The translations under genes were made by a program, and so were the position numbers. The notes under the pieces were generated by a model that worked only from the letters and a program-made list of their open reading frames with translations, was not told where the DNA came from and searched no databases. A stretch of 64,000 bases of DNA from Diplolepis rosae (lineage: Eukaryota > Arthropoda > Insecta > Hymenoptera > Diplolepididae), in assembly GCA_030998225.1 (NCBI GenBank), contig JAPYXD010000704.1:10354001-10418000 (forward strand). Reading direction: 5' to 3'. This document shows positions 34,514 to 46,876 of the stretch, in pieces. Each line of letters starts with the position of its first letter. Position 1 is the first letter of the stretch.

Positions 34514-37500
34514 AAGATAAAAAGGAAGTTTTTAGACTTGTTCTTACTGCCGGTAATTCGTCAACTAAGATTAGTCTGCCGACGGATCGGAATTGTACTG
34601 TAAAATAACTTTTGTACATAAAAGTTAGGGTTAGTAGTATCAAACGACGTTACGAAAAAAATGATGTAGTCGTAGCGTTTTGCCAAATGTCGTCTTGGCA
34701 ATCAGCTTCAAATTCAATATGGAAATGGATACAAAGATTGAAAAGCAAGGAGATTTACTGATGGTCATCTTATTTTACATTTGACTGGAAATATCTTAAA
34801 GATTGGAAAACGATTGCTGTGATATTAAATGGAGCGAACCTTTAAGCATTTTTCCAATTAATAGATCACTACGATACTAAGATTTCTGAAATCTACCGGA
34901 ATTGGACTTCCGATTTTTGGTTTCTTCTAAAGCCTTATCTTAGAATTTCTCTCTTGCAAGAACAAAAATTTAAATTTTACCATGAGAGACTTTTTTAAAG
35001 CTTGAATCATAATTCGTTTTATTTTTGTTGTATTTAATTCTTAAGAAAGTTGATTATCTAATAGTCTTGAAGTTTTTAAATGAGTACTTTCTAAATTACT
35101 GAATTTGGAAACAAAAACTTTTGAGGAATAATGGCCGATGAGTAGATACATTTTTTCGATACTCATACATCTGAGAATGAAGAGGAAATGGAGAATTCGA
35201 ATTTATAGATTCAGTTTAACGTTGAGATCCGACGAAAGCCTTCATTACAGCTTTAAGTTGTGTATCTCGTTTAACATGAAAAAAAATCACGAAGTAATAG
35301 TAAAAAGATCATACTATGTGTTTAGAACTTGTTACTACCTTTTACCTGATAGTCAAGTTGGGGATTTGTCACGAGAAATGCGTGGAATATCTGCAAAAGC
35401 CTAGAGTTGTTAGGTTTTCCACTAAATTTGAGTGATGAAACACTTTTGAATATAAAATGTTACTTTATTATAGTTTTAAATATAAAAATAGCGATTTTAC
35501 AAATATCTAGTAGATATTTCATTCGCAAACCGTGATACGAATCCCCACCTAAGTACCCGACAAAATTTGATGTACAAAATTCGCGTATGTCATTGGATAA
35601 AAGAATGCAGCTTATATGTATGTATGTTTCCATTCACGACGTTATTCTGAGTCGAACCAAATAATTTGTATTCGCACGGTACTTAACATTCTCTCGATTC
35701 ATTCCATTAACTTTGTTTTTAATTTTGTCATCCATCTTTGACAAATATAGATAAAAATCGGTTAGTAGCAGTTAGTAGGCTCTATGTTTTTTGCAATTAC
35801 TTCGATTGCTAAATCTTTCAAACTTTTGCAAACTCATTTGCTTCCAATTGAGCAAAAGTTTTGTTTTGTTTATTTGACGTTTCATGAGTTATCGTCAAAT
35901 TTGTTACCAGTTTTTTAATTGGAAAGATACTATTGAGCATTTAGGTTTATAATTTAGTCATTTGTATTGTTACATAGGATTGTAGATAATAATAAATTAA
36001 CGAACAGGTTTGAAATTTTTGTCCGATTATACGATATCAAAATAAAAAAAAGTTATCAACATCGTATCGATAGAAGAATAGGTTATCTCGTCTGCAATCG
36101 GTCGTTTATCAAATTAATAATCAGTATAGTTGTGAATCCACCTGCGTGTAGATCTTTTCACGTCGAATATTCTAGAAATGTGGGTAACAGGAAACCAACT
36201 TGAAAAATGTTCACGTGCATGTGGGATATAAGCCTTCCATTTGGCATCCAAGGTAACACTTGCGAAAACAATGCATTAATATGTAAAACGAATTTCTGTG
36301 TAACTGCCATTCGTGACTCAAAATGATAAATACAGAAAAGAAGCTTCTTCACCTGCCTAGTTTGCAATTTAGAAAAAACACTTTGTGTAAGGGCCACACT
36401 GGCTGATAATATACAGCGTGATAATTTGAATCGGTTCAGAAAAACTTGGGCCATTGAAATTATAGAGAGATAGATTTTTAAAATGTGTGTGGGATAAAGT
36501 CATTTTTTGAGGATATTGAAGAATTTTGTTGTTCCTTCCTTTAAAGCATGGTAATCAGAATCTATGCAAACTTTATCGAACGTGTTGAATACGAAGAACA
36601 ATGATATGCTCTCGTGCAAAAATTATAACTATATTAAGTCAATAATAACTACAATCTACGGAACTTTAATCTCCTTCCTTGGCCGTGTAAATTCATATAG
36701 GTATCATAAAATATTTTCTATTCATTTGTAGGTTTTGTAGCATTTAAAATTTCTTTGCAAAATCAGAGATTTCTTTAAAAAATATTGCTTACACTGCCGT
36801 AATGAAAAATTTGTAACAAAACGTGCTATCTTAATGCTCACATACAATGCATCTTTTTATCAGTTGATGCTCTAGTGTGTGGGCGCTTTAAATACCCTGT
36901 GATTTTTTTTCGACGTATCGTCCAATGAAAGTTCTAAAATCTTTCAAGGTATAACGGGATAGATTATAAAAGGTTCGATGGATCTGGATAAGTTATGTAA
37001 TACAATAAGGGTAATTTGTTTAGCACCATCTAAAGCGAAAAGAGAGTCTTGAAATGCAAGGTCAATATCAATCTAGAATTGTTAATTTCCCAAATTAGCA
37101 ATCAGAGAGAATTATCTGAGTTGATTCTTGCGATGGTGTGTATCTTGCACACGATTGTACTCGTCGATAAAATGTTTTAAGTAACTGTGATTTTTTCAGA
37201 TGTTTTATATTATATATATTGATTAATTATTGATTTGTATGCATAATATAGACGATATTTCGATGTTGCTGTGTTTATACAAAACGTAGCTTTTTTAGAC
37301 TAACATATCGATAACTTAGATGTACGTGCGAACCTGCCTATCCGTTATGTAATTACATTGTTGTTTTAGGGTAAAAAATGCACAAACAATTTATTCTGAA
37401 GGCCAACTGCTAAGTTAGATAGATCCTTTCTCACGGTGAAGAGAAAGAAACTGATAAAATAATTTGAGATGAACCCAAGAACTGTTAAAGTACCGTTTCG

Positions 37501-39340
37501 TTCATTTCTTCAAATCTTGCATCGAATGCGAGAGAAACTTCTTATTACTTTTCATAGACCGAAAATATTCTATTTTATGTACAGATTGTTAGTTAACGAA
37601 AATATTATGTCCTGATAAAGTGTTTAACACGTTTAAAGTTCACTAATGTGAGTTGTCCCACGAATATCTTTGATATTTCTCTTCAATGATTGTCATTGTA
37701 ATGAGTGTCATATAATTATGAAGTGAAAGACTAGGACCCATAGTAGGTAAAGCACATACGTGATTCGCATATATTTTTAAAATACATTTGTTATCACCCG
37801 CCGATACTCAGTTTAGGGAACGTATCATTCACTTGAAATGACACGATTATGATGCGCGAGTATTTATTGAAAATGTTGCAGAGTCATCTGAAATTCAGTA
37901 AATTTCCTCATCACTGTTAAAGATTTTGATTAATCATTTGGAAATTATATTTTGCAAGCAAGGAACAAAGTCTTAATGATTGCAAGTCATAAAAATGTAA
38001 TCTCAGGTATTTTTACTCAATACCTACTGTACCTGAAATGGTCAAGGTACAATGCTATTAACGACTTACAAAAGTTATTAGAATTGAACAATTTACCACA
38101 ATTGTCAAGCTGGTCTCCAAATATTCAACATGTTTTTTTCCACTGATTAGCACTCTGGAAAATGAAAAAAAAATATGTATTTAAATACCATTCTTTCTCA
38201 CGAAGCTATAGCTACTGTAGGATTTAAAAAGAAGTTTAAGAGTCATCAATTTGTCTATAGAAAAATACAATTAATGAAGTTTAAAGACCATTTTCAACAT
38301 TGTGCAAAAAGTTAAATTGGAGTAAAGTATCTCCACACTGGTCGGTTCACCGTCTTCCATTTAGATGTATTTCGTTCTGTTTAGAGATCATAAAAATTTC
38401 ATTGCCTGCCTTGTGTATATTATATCTGGGACACATTTGTGTATAACAATTGTATATTGGATGTATACACAACTTTTCTTTTGGCATGTAAAGTTGAAAG
38501 AATGAATGAATTCTTTGCATCGAACAAACCGACAGGAACACTAAAATTTAGAATAATTAAATAAAAAGCAGAAAGGTTTTTTTTTAGTTTATATACAAAA
38601 AAAGTGAGCCTTACGACATTTCGATTTGTATAGATTACAAAATATACTTTTCTTCATAACTTATTAAAAAGAACATATTCATTACCTATTTATCTCCAAA
38701 TCCTAAAAATAATTTTATGCTGTAATTTTTCTATAAATTATTGAAATTTATGCTCTTTGAATCTTTTTGAAATCAGAGTCTGACAATCGCACTTAAATAA
38801 CCAACATTTTTTCGTTTAATTAGAAATTCGAAGAAGTCATTTTCACGATTTAAAGTCGTATTTTTTGGTAGCATAAGAAAAATATTAGAATGAGTATAGA
38901 AGCAAAACTTTTTTCATTAAAAAATAGCATTGTAACTTTCTAACTATAGTTTATACGGTTTCATTTTCCATCGAATACAATTGCAGTTTTAACTCTCATT
39001 TGTGATGGTTCACATTTATTTTTAAAAGAGCTGTATCATTATTCAAATTGAATATATGCTTGTGTTACGTTCCAGGTAAATGAAGCTTTACACAGTTACA
39101 TGGAACTGCAAAATCTGTTACAGTTTCGTAATCTCAAGATAAATTTCGTAAAATTCAATACAGTTTCGTAATTTGAAAAAAAATCGTGAATTTTAATCAA
39201 TCTATAGAATATTTAAGATGAGTTTTCTTAAAAGTATTGAGAATTTCATATATTTTTTCGTTACATTTGTAATTCAAAAATCAAAGCACATCTTATTTTA
39301 TAAAAACATGAGTTGATAAGCAAAACGATGTCGGTAATGG
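34514..39340. other. 3' flank of PWWP2-like gene and repeat-poor intergenic DNA
   Basis: The longest stretch in the window without recognisable transposons. The first part is presumably 3' UTR; AATAAA-type signals occur near 35990, 36040 and 38560, but none can be chosen. Frames of 60-98 codons on both strands show no motif. No RNA gene seen. Confidence 0.4.
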
Positions 39341-39589
39341 AGGGATCTATAAGTAACACATGGCCTTAAGGACATGTGATACTTCGTTCATCTGAGCACG
39401 CAGACGTTCAAAATTCTATATTTCTATATCGAGAGTAATTAGAATTATCAAATAAAAATTTAAGAGAAGATAAGGCACATTGCTTATCGAAAAATATATT
39501 TATTATATTAGGTGTATCTGATAGAGGATGGCCGGCATTGGGGCAAAAAGTAGCACATTTCATGCATGCGTTAAAAATATTATATTATT

Positions 39590-40330
39590 CAACTAGGGAA
39601 AAAAAAGTTTATTTTTACTAGAGGGTCATAAAGTGCATATTATTTCCCCCTGCGTGGCAAAAAAATCCATTTTCCCAATACGTTTAGTGAAAATTATACT
39701 TTTACCGTCTGTTTTGAGACCAGGAAAATGGCTGATTTCACAACAGTTAATATTTTCCCCACATGTGGTGAAAATAGACATTTTCCCGTCTCATAACAGA
39801 CGTTGAAAGTATTTGTCACTAAACTTGTTGGGAAAAATAACGTGGTTCACTCGTGGAGGACAAATATTTTTGTCATGAGACAATAACTATTCCCATGTTG
39901 CATATGATTTTTTTCCACTTGGATGTCAAAAAAAGGATTTTTTTTAAAAAAATGCACTTTTTGACCCCAAAGTGGAAAAAAATCTTATGCAAACCGGGAA
40001 TAGTATATTGTGCAACTAGGGAAAATATTTTTTCCGTATCGCACACGATTTTTATTTCTACTAGGGGGTCAGAAAATGGATTTGTTTGCCCCTCACGGGG
40101 CAATAAAATCCACTTTTTCTACTAGCGGGTCATAAAGTGGGTTTTGTTGCCCCGTGCAATCCATTTTTTGACCCTTCAGTAAAAAAAGATCATGTGCGAC
40201 ACGGGAAAAATATTTATTATACTCCTGTGGTTGTTACCCTCGCTTTGCTCAGGCATCAAACTTCACACTCGTTAAATACATTTTTTTTTCTCTAGTTGCA
40301 CAATATATTATTATGACCCGCTAGTAGAAA
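39590..40330. repeat. GCGGGTCA/GCCCCGCACGGGGC repeat, clustered copies
   Basis: Blocks TGTGCAACTAGGGAAAATA, CGCACACGAT, CTACTAGCGGGTCATAAAGT and GCCCCTCACGGGGC recur in both orientations, partly as nested inverted copies (39590-39850 and 40003-40330). Near 40236-40275 lies CCTCGCTTTGCTCAGGCATC then AAACTTCACACTCGTT. This is closely related to a block in the separate family at 40823-41464. Confidence 0.65.
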
Positions 40331-40822
40331 AAAACATTTATTTTACAAATGATTATTGTTTTTTCAGCAGTATTATTAAATGCAATTTTCGTAAAACTTC
40401 ATAATATTTGAATTACTCTAACAAAATCATTTTTTATCCATAAACTTACAAATAAAAAAAATATATATTTTGTGAATTAATGTAGGAAATCAAATAAGGT
40501 TTTTTAAAAAAAAACTCGCCTGCAATCTCTTTTCCCAGAAGGAATTTGAAACGGGTTCTTGAATAGGAACCTACGCAGGTTCCCAAATAAACACTATTGG
40601 GATCCTGAATGAGAACCCATGTAAGTTCCTAAATGGATCTTTATATAGGAATTTACATCACTATAAAAGTCTAGTTGAATCAATCAGAATTCTGGTTAGG
40701 GCATATTTATCTTACTTGTATTATTGTTTTTTAACATCTGCTAAAAGCATCCAGAATTCAAGATATTGTAACCAGAAAAAATAAATTTAAATGCGCACCT
40801 AACTGTCTCGCCTGAAATATTT

Positions 40823-41099
40823 TTTTCATAGCGCCTCCTTTGAAAATCCGATTTTCGGTACCTGTAGAGCGGGTTGAAACTACGATTTTCAACCCTAGGG
40901 TTGAAAGTCGCTGTTTCAACGCGCTCCACAGTTACAGCCAATCAGATTCTCAAAAGAGTTGCTATGAAAAATAGTATACATTACTCGAAACAAAACACAG
41001 CGAAAGCATTTTGTGTGATTGCGGCCCTCGTTTCACTCGGGCAGCAAACTTCACACTCATGCAATCGCTCTGTTTCGCCCCTTGTAATGTAATATACTA
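40823..41099 (-). repeat. TAGTATATTACATTACAAGG repeat, copy 1
   Basis: This is an inverted copy of 41187-41464 with an 87-bp spacer between them, so 40823-41464 forms a large palindrome. Unit ends are constant: TAGTATATTACATTACAAGG at one side and GGCGCTATGAAAA at the other. It contains a 72-codon frame whose translation is nearly identical in the other copies, and an ATTGGCTGTAAC block that resembles an inverted CCAAT box. Confidence 0.8.
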
Positions 41100-41186
41100 T
41101 TTCATAACACATGCATTGAAAGCAGCACATTCTCCGCATGCAAATAGTAGAGAATGTGAGTCATTTTGACACTGAGTGGTGCAAAA

Positions 41187-41464
41187 TAGTATATTACATT
41201 ACAAGGGGCGAAACAGAGCGATTGCATGAGTGTGAAGTTTGCTGCCCGAGTGAAACGAGGGCTGCAATCACACGAAATGCTTTCGCTGTATTTTGTTTCG
41301 AGTAATGTATACTATTTTTCATAGCAACTCTTGTGAGAATCTGATTGGCTGTAACTGTGGAGCGGGTTGAAACAGCGACTTTCAACCCTAGGGTTGAAAC
41401 TCGTAGTTTCAACTCGCTCTACAGGTACCGAAAATCGGATTTTCAAAGGAGACGCTATGAAAAT
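41187..41464 (+). repeat. TAGTATATTACATTACAAGG repeat, copy 2
   Basis: It pairs with copy 1 as a palindrome. It contains CCCTCG-like inverted blocks, AACCCTAGGGTTGAAA (a palindrome) and CGAAAATCGGATTTTC. The complementary-strand 72-codon frame differs from that of copy 1 at about three residues. Confidence 0.8.
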
Positions 41465-41535
41465 ATTGTAACACTACTTTGCTACACTTTTATTATTTCT
41501 CTTTTACTCTTGTGGAATAACGAAACGAGAATATA

Positions 41536-42253
41536 CCAGGTCTAGAAGTATGAAACCGGAATTTTATTGCAAAAGTTACACGTCTGTCGCATGAAAATGA
41601 TCAAAAATATTTTATTCAAAGTAATCTCCATTGCTATTTACACATTTTTCCCTCCTCTCCGGAAGGTGATAAATTCCACGCCAATAAAACTGTTCGTCTT
41701 TTAAATCAAACCAGTTATCCAGCCATTCTCGTACATTTTCGTACGATGTGAAGCGTTGTTCAGCGAGAGCGTGGCCCAGTGATGCGAACAGATGGTAATC
41801 CGACGGAGCCAAGTCTGGAGAATAAGCGGCATGCACCAGTATTTCCCAGCTGAATGTCTCGATCGTTTCCTTAACCCGTTTCGCTGTGTGTGATGGGGCA
41901 TTACCGTGAAGAAAACTGACTTTGTGTTGCCTTCTCCGATAATCCGGTCATTTTTCTTGTAATGCTCGATTTAAATCGATCATTTGCTGTTGGTAGCGAT
42001 TCGTGTTGACAGTTTCACCAGGTTTTAGCAGCTCATAATCGTAGTTTAAATCGTACAAAACAAAACTCGACATGTTGATCAGTTGATGATTGTAGTAAAT
42101 ACACTGGTATATCGAACTTGGGTTGTTGTCTACTGAAAATCTTTCTCAGCTGCTAGAGGGAGAAGATGGCGCTGCAGAAGCGGTCGTACGGTCCCTAAAC
42201 TGATGGCAAGCACTATCTATAGGGGAATTCCGGTTTTATACTTCTAGACCTGG
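41536..42253 (-). mobile_element. Mauritiana-type mariner, internally deleted
   Basis: The TIRs CCAGGTCTAGAAGTATGAAA (41536) and CATACTT-like TTTTATACTTCTAGACCTGG (ending 42253) lie inside TA duplications. The element is 718 bp, against about 1.3 kb for a complete member, because the N-terminal half of the gene is missing. The TIR resembles that of Mos1. Confidence 0.92.
41612..42060 (-). pseudogene. Mos1-like transposase, C-terminal remnant
   Basis: The minus-strand reading runs from ELLKPGETVNTNRYQQQ through NRALQEK, a TGA stop, then VSFLHGNAPSHTAKRV, HAAYSPDLAPSDYHLFASLG and the family C-terminus RGIYHLPERREKC to GDYFE. The third catalytic acid (PSDYH) is intact. The second is changed: the family motif LHDNAPSH reads LHGNAPSH here, an Asp to Gly substitution by one base. 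With the missing N-terminus and the stop, it is inactive. Confidence 0.9.
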
Positions 42254-42739
42254 TAAAATACTGTACAATTTTATTATTTTTTAAAAGTGAATTATATTTC
42301 GATCAGAAATAAAAATTTAAGCGCATCTGGGGAGCGTGTTTCAGTCATCGCGCTTCGCGCTCCGAAATATATTAGAAAGAGTTTTTTAAAATTTTTTATT
42401 AATTGTCTTCATTAATAAACAAAAGATATAACTCCTATGAAAAAATGTGCAAAACTTCTCCCGATATTGGTCCCTTTATATCACTTTCTGTGATTCCCAA
42501 TGCACTTTTTGAATTTACAGAACATTTTTTTGGGAATTTGGGAAACTTAACAAATTTACTTTTTTACAAAGTTACTAAATTTTTTGATTTCAAAAATGAA
42601 ATTTAATTTGCTTAAGGCTCTGTCAGCCTTAAGGAACACATTCTCATCATGACACTCACATTTCACGTTCGATTTTCTGGATACATTTCTGTATCTTTCT
42701 AATAATTTACATAATTTAAAAAAAAATTTCTTCCAAATA
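42254..42739. other. No gene seen
   Basis: AT-rich spacer. A short GC-rich string CGCGCTTCGCGCTCC at about 42350 is the only distinct feature. Confidence 0.4.
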
Positions 42740-42975
42740 CAGTCGGGACTCGTTTATTGGGACGATCTCGAATCGAATGGGTTTCGTTTATCGGGACTCT
42801 CCCACCTAGTGGGGTTCATTTTAGGGGAAAAGTTTGATTGGTCCGATGAGTTAACCGCGATCACCGGTGTGTCATCCCCATTGGTTGACACGTCGCGTGG
42901 CTTTTCAGTAGTCGGGGTAAGGAGAACGATCGATCCTCTCGACAGACGAGTCTCTCGATAAACGAGTCCCGACTG
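42740..42975. mobile_element. Tigger/pogo-like MITE, 236 bp
   Basis: CAGTCGGGACTCGTTTAT at 42740 is mirrored by ATAAACGAGTCCCGACTG ending 42975. TA is directly outside both ends (42738-42739 and 42976-42977). The CAG terminus with a CTCG...AACGAG core is typical of pogo/Tigger relatives. It is non-coding and GC-richer than its surroundings. Confidence 0.93.
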
Positions 42976-42977
42976 TA

Positions 42978-45187
42978 TCTCAAAAAGGAAAAAAATTTGT
43001 AGATTGTTTTTAAGCAAACGACTTTTTATTTTAACACTTATTTTGTATCTCACACAGTTTGGTTAAAAAATGGAATTTTTGATTTTCAGTTGTGTTTTTT
43101 AAAACCAAAACATAAAATATACAACTTGTCAAGAAATATCCTACTGAGAATTAGCAGACCTCATTTGGGTGAATAATATTCCATCCCAACGTTTTTTTCA
43201 CATGTCACATATTATTGTTAAAAAATTGAATTTTGGATTTTCAATAGTATATTTTTTAATTAAAAAGAAAAATATACATCTTATGAAAAAATGTTGCGAT
43301 TCAAACTTGTAGATCTTTATGTAGTAAACGATTTTGTATCTCAACTTTTTTTCGTATTTCGTATAATTTAACTGAAAAATTGAATTTAGATATTGACTTT
43401 TTTCAAGTTTTAACATACCGTAACTTTTCTAATTTTAGTTTAATCAAAAAATCTTATCAAGCTAATTAGTAGAGATTTATGAAGACTATCATAAACTAGT
43501 ATTGAAGCTTTAGATTTAAAGTTTTTTTCTACTCTACAATTTTTACATTTACGCTGTAGCGCCAGAAAAATTTTTTCGCGGAGAAAAAGTCATTTTTGGC
43601 AACTTTCGCGCCCTTTGCTATTTGCAATTTTAGTTGTAGCACACCGACTCTATGAGATAAAATATAGATAATATTGTTCTCAGCGATTTTTCTTCACAAA
43701 TTTTTTCTCTACGATGTACCGTTCTCGCAGAAAATTGAATCAAAAAATATTTTGAGATTCCCCAAAATGGCAAAGGGAGGGGGAGGGGGTACAATTTTCT
43801 GGTTTTAAGCTCGTCACACCCCCCCCCCCCCCTAATGATTTATGAAATAAAACAACTTCGGTTATTTTCTTTCCACCAAATTTTACAAACTGATTCTACC
43901 AGTACCTGTTTTTGGTACAACTTTAAATTAGCGTTAAAATCAGTCAACAAGTCTCTTTACTGGGCAGAATGTGACACTCAACAAGTGCAACTCTACCACA
44001 AACTCTGCACGTGTATCAGGTTACCGAAAATAGTTCAGCATTGATTGCTAGAATAAGCCCTAATTCTGATGCACACTTCCCCTGCCATCTCTTCTGAATT
44101 TACTACCAAAGAAATGCCGCCTGGGGTTTAGGGTAAATTTTGACCTATTTGCGCGCGCATTCCTAAATAAAAAAAGTTGGGGGTGCGCATCGCGTACTTG
44201 TCGTAATCTCTGTTGACCGTGAAGTATGCGCGAGCTGAAAACTCCACGATGTGAAGTTCGACATTGTCTTACGCCAGGAAGGCTCCTGCAAGAGACGTAC
44301 GCGCACCGAGAGTAAATTACTCATTGCCGCGCACGTTTTACGAAAATGGAGGATCTCATTATTCAGTGGCCTTGAAGTGAGTTTCGAAAGGATCATCGCA
44401 AAATGAAGGGTGGTCTTGGGATCGATCTGTCTGTTGTATGCGAGTTGGCCGGATTCGTATTTCGTCAAACAGTTGTACGTATCTATCTTAGGCAATCCTA
44501 CGTATCTATATATATAGATACAAAGCTGCTTTAATTCACATATCTATATTAAAATAAATAAAGGTGTGCGAAGATATAGAGGTATGAGTGTTGATGATTT
44601 TTGCATATATGTAGGTCGTGGGGTCAGATTCTCATTTAAGGAAGAATTTTTTTCTTTGAATCAAATAAATTTGTACATTGCTATACGGTCAAAGAAAAGT
44701 TTCTTCGGCTTAAAGAAATTTCTTGATTATTTTTTTTTCTTTGAATTAAAAAAATGAATGTCTGCGAAGTCGCATAGTAGATACGTAAAGTAATTCACAG
44801 AAATATTTTCATTAATTTAATGAAAAAATTATCTTTGTTCAAGGTAATAAAATTATAATTATAATTAATTAATAACATAAAATATTTCATAATTTTATAA
44901 ATAAATTATATTGTAATAAAAATAATAATATATTTTTTAAATCAAATAAATAATGTTAAAAATGTAATTTCTTTTATTTAAAAAGGATAAAAACGTGATT
45001 TATTAAAGTCAATAAATTGATATCTGTTCTAAATGTGTTTTTACTTAGAATTGAAGAAATAAAGTTGAAAAAAGGATTTCTTAAATTTAAATAAAACTTT
45101 TTTCTGGCTGTATTTCCTCAGTTTTTCCACATATATATTTCTTTTATCGAGTTTTATTTTAGTGAAATCGTGGAAAACTTGACTTAA
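42978..45187. other. No gene assigned; C14 tract and GC-raised segment
   Basis: A run of 14 C lies at 43819-43832 after a G-rich stretch (GGGAGGGGGAGGGGG). 44160-44500 is richer in G+C and holds a 110-codon minus-strand frame with no recognisable domain. 44600-44760 resembles the TTTGAATC-rich MITE interiors seen near 63400-63640. Confidence 0.35.
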
Positions 45188-45301
45188 ATAAAATGATTCA
45201 TCAAACGTTCGAACCAGATTAAAATGATAAATTTTGTATTGGTGAGATCTTATATTGAAAAAAAAAGTTAAAAACAATTAAAATTTGTCTATCGATTCTG
45301 A

Positions 45302-45573
45302 GCTCTCTAAATCTGAATCAGTCATATTTTCATTGATTGAATCAATGATTTGCCATTTCACTGATGAATCAGTGAAAGTAATATTTTTCATCCATAAATC
45401 AGTTTTTTTTCACTGATTCATTGATTAAAAATATTTTTCATTCATAAACCACTTAATAATCCTGAAGTAATCAGTGAAATTTGACTGATTCACAGTAACC
45501 TCTTTTTAGCTATTTGAATCAGTCAAATTTTAATGATAATCAGTAGATTTTGACTGATTCAGATTCAGAGAGC
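45302..45573 (+). mobile_element. CACTGATTC-family MITE, full copy
   Basis: GCTCTCTAAATCTGAATCAG at the left mirrors CTGATTCAGATTCAGAGAGC at the right. The interior alternates TTTCACTGAT and ATCAGTGAAA, with the conserved block AACCTCTTTTTAGCTATTTG. It is 272 bp and non-coding. Confidence 0.85.
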
Positions 45574-45761
45574 GCAGAACAAATTTATAATTTTCATCCA
45601 ATTGAAACGTTTCTTGGTCAATTTGATTAGAGATCAAACTTTACCCTGAACAAAATAATTCATCTAATGTTCGAACCAGATTAAAATGATAAATTTTGTA
45701 TTGGTGAGATCTTATAATGAAAAAAAGTTAAAAACAATTAAAATTTGTCTATCGATTCTGA

Positions 45762-45983
45762 GCTCTCTAAATCTGAATCAGTCATATTTTCACTGATTGA
45801 ATCAATGATTTGCCCTTTCACTGATTCATCAGTCAATGAAATATTTTTCATCCATAAATCAATTAATTTTCCTGAAGTAATCAGTGAAATTTGACTGATT
45901 CACAGTAACCTCTTTTTAGCTATTTGAATCAGTCAAATTTTAATGATAATCAGTAGATTTTGACTGATTCAGATTCAGAGAGC
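45762..45983 (+). mobile_element. CACTGATTC-family MITE, shorter duplicate
   Basis: Same ends and block order as 45302-45573, but about 50 bp shorter in the middle, consistent with a deletion after the tandem duplication. Confidence 0.85.
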
Positions 45984-46199
45984 GCAGAACAAATTTATAA
46001 TTTTCATCCAATTGAAACGTTTCTTGGTCAATTTGATTAGAGATCAAATTTTGTACCCTCGCACAAAAAACATTTCTTTAGATAAATAAAGTGAGAAGTG
46101 AAACTTTGATAAACTGTTTTACCAATTATCCGTCTAATTGTTCAGGAAATTCGGAAGAGCCGAAAAGTCGAGCAATTCTGTCTGAGTTATTGAATAGAT

Positions 46200-46702
46200 T
46201 GAATCGGGTCTGAGTTGAAGGTGCGTGCCGTCATCCTTTCAGGGGTTGATTGTTCGCTGTAAGGTCGATCCTTGCAACTGCGCAAAGTCCTGCGATTGGT
46301 AAGAGAAGGAGTGAAAGAAGCTAGAAAAAATTGAACCTTCTAGTGAATGCAGTAACATCCCCGGTGCCGGTTCAGTCGTTTGCATTCACGCGAATTTCCT
46401 CTGTTGATTAATTTGCTAAAGTAGAAACAATTAAACTAGCACTGGACACCAGATAATTGTTCCTTTTATCGATTCAAGGAAATAATGAGAATTTTCATTT
46501 TCTGAGTATTTGATGTCAAATTTTATCCCAGCTTGATGGCCAAGCTAACGAGTGGCAGTTTCTAGTTATTTATAGCCTAATTATTTAGCAAAGAGGTACT
46601 TTTATATTAATTAGGAATACTGAAATAAAGGCTGAGTCTTTAAAACTGGAGAATTTTTTGAAAGTGTTCAATAAGTGGTGTTTTTTGCGGAGATTTTCAA
46701 TT
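46200..46702 (+). promoter_or_regulatory. Candidate 5' region of gene 2
   Basis: 46200-46400 is richer in G+C than the flanks and free of recognised repeats. It contains a TTCAGTCGTT initiator-like site at 46371-46380, about 340 bp upstream of the first ATG of gene 2. No convincing TATA or downstream element was seen. This is inference only. Confidence 0.25.
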
Positions 46703-46716
46703 AGAGAAAGATAATT

Positions 46717-46876
46717 ATGATATATGTGTCTTCAGAGAACGCACAAAAATTTGAAAAAATTAAACGCAAAGGTGCAGCTTTTCTGTCTAATTTGTTTAAA
46801 TTGAAAAAATTGGCTTTAGGAATGAAGATTGATGCAGATGAGAAGATGGAACGAGCCCCGAGAATTGAAACACCAG
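46717..46876 (+). CDS. Gene 2, first visible exon
   Basis: The ATG at 46717 follows an in-frame TAG at 46702. Alternatively a good acceptor (TATGTGTCTTCAG, ending 46735) would start the exon at 46736 in the same frame. The donor is CACCAG|GTGAGG at 46877. The dense Lys/Arg/Leu helix-like content is unlike the surrounding low-complexity frames. Confidence 0.6.

Larger units (their letters stand above)
45188..46047 (+). repeat. Tandem duplication of a MITE with its flanks
   Basis: Two direct units, about 45188-45648 and 45649-46047, share the left flank GTTCGAACCAGATTAAAATG, then TTGTATTGGTGAGATCTTAT and TTGTCTATCGATTCTGAGC. They also share the right flank GCGCAGAACAAATTTATAAT through TTTGATTAGAGATCAAA. 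Each contains one CACTGATTC-family MITE, so the element inserted first and the locus duplicated afterwards. Confidence 0.88.

Noticed and set aside
44163..44495. 110-codon minus-strand frame
   Set aside because: Long for this base composition, but no recognisable domain and no splice or promoter support.
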